Assembly: GCA_947258375.1 (NCBI GenBank)
Contig: CAMYIJ010000003.1
Coordinates: forward strand, 51,663 to 115,662
Origin: an uncultured Acidimicrobiaceae bacterium
GTDB taxonomy: Bacteria > Actinomycetota > Acidimicrobiia > Spongiisociales > UBA5794
Direction: 5' to 3'
DNA: 64,000 nt
Shown here piece after piece: positions 63,743-64,000 of the stretch. The translations under genes and the position numbers were made by a program. Positions within the stretch are counted from its first letter, which is position 1. Each line of letters starts with the position of its first letter. The notes below the pieces were generated by a model that worked only from the letters and a program-made list of their open reading frames with translations, searched no databases and was not told the DNA's origin.

Positions 63743-64000
63743 ATGGAGATCGAGTGCCCGCAGTGCGGAGAAACGGACGACCTCGCCGGCGTTCGCGACG
63801 GTGACATCATCCAGCTCACTTGTGGCTCGTGCAGTCACGAGTGGCCCCGGGATCTGACGGCGCGCTGCCCGCAATGCGGCGGAGAGGACCTGCAGACCGT
63901 CCCGCTCGCCATTGTCGAGAAGAGCCGGGGCACCCAACTGTCGATCGTCGGCACCCGTCCCATCTATCTGTGCTCGGACTGTGACGCCGAGAAGCTGGCC
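63743..64000 (+). CDS. Zinc-ribbon protein, partial (runs off the end)
   Basis: The frame is open from ATG 63743 to the last base (86 codons, no stop). It encodes three Cys pairs: ECPQCGE, LTCGSCSHEW with RCPQCGGED, and YLCSDCDAE, typical of zinc ribbons. An upstream in-frame GTG at 63692 with GGAGAGG before it would add 17 residues but lies in the repeat. The C-terminal part and function are outside the window. Confidence 0.7.
   Translation, partial: MEIECPQCGETDDLAGVRDGDIIQLTCGSCSHEWPRDLTARCPQCGGEDLQTVPLAIVEKSRGTQLSIVGTRPIYLCSDCDAEKLA

Overview
The window is 64 kb of GC-rich, densely packed bacterial chromosome. GTG and TTG starts are common, adjacent genes often overlap by 4 or 8 nt, and secreted proteins carry Thr/Ser-rich linkers. 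Together with a deazaflavin (F420)-type enzyme, ECF sigma factors paired with one-span membrane proteins, Lgt, and the PurS/PurQ/short-PurL form of FGAM synthase, this points to a Gram-positive actinobacterium. Acidimicrobiia or a relative is my best guess; this is inference from gene content, as no 16S gene is present. I found no tRNA, rRNA, CRISPR array, prophage or transposase.

Layout. 0-3.2 kb: an NHL-repeat membrane protein, malonyl-CoA decarboxylase and a DUF4230 protein. 3.3-5.6 kb: a PadR regulator, a HAAS-domain/NfeD fusion and an SPFH (stomatin-like) protein, which look like one membrane-stress operon with a candidate operator. 5.7-7.3 kb: an acetoacetyl-CoA-reductase-like SDR, a phasin-like protein and an XRE regulator, a possible PHA granule locus. 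7.4-11.9 kb: a cysteine-synthase-like enzyme, an F420-type oxidoreductase, an acyltransferase-like membrane protein, a lipoprotein and a lipoprotein hydrolase. 12.0-15.4 kb: an ECF sigma factor coupled to a membrane protein with two beta-propellers, then another lipoprotein. 15.5-21.1 kb: a VOC protein, a tandem repeat block, an ArsR-SRPBCC regulator, a membrane metallopeptidase, Lgt and a Pro-tRNA deacylase homologue. 21.4-26.4 kb is the accessory part: small lipoproteins, two toxin-antitoxin pairs, a MarR/DoxX divergent pair, little coding density and a dispersed 30-bp repeat.

26.4-42.7 kb: an M20 amidohydrolase with a PatB/MalY aminotransferase; the RDD/SpoIIM/DUF58/MoxR/DUF4350/DUF4129 membrane cluster; a complete general amino-acid ABC transporter (aapJQMP) with unusually enlarged permeases; and an MFS transporter. 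42.8-44.0 kb: YjbQ and a TetR regulator. 44.2-60.9 kb: the purine pathway in three blocks (purA-D-E-B, purC-S-Q-L, purF-M), separated by a second ECF sigma locus, an exported amidase paired with a truncated haemoglobin, a thioesterase and a rhomboid protease. 60.9-64.0 kb: a septum-formation-domain protein, mobA, a crotonase and a partial zinc-ribbon gene.

How it fits together. The pur genes supply most steps from PRPP to AMP; purN, purH and purK are not here. The most novel-looking systems are the PadR/HAAS-NfeD/SPFH operon with an internal ribosome site, the two ECF sigma loci whose partners are one-span proteins with extracellular sensor folds rather than recognisable anti-sigma domains, and the inflated AapM/AapQ permeases. 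Several regulator genes have promoter elements placed so that transcription should begin at or next to the start codon (leaderless).
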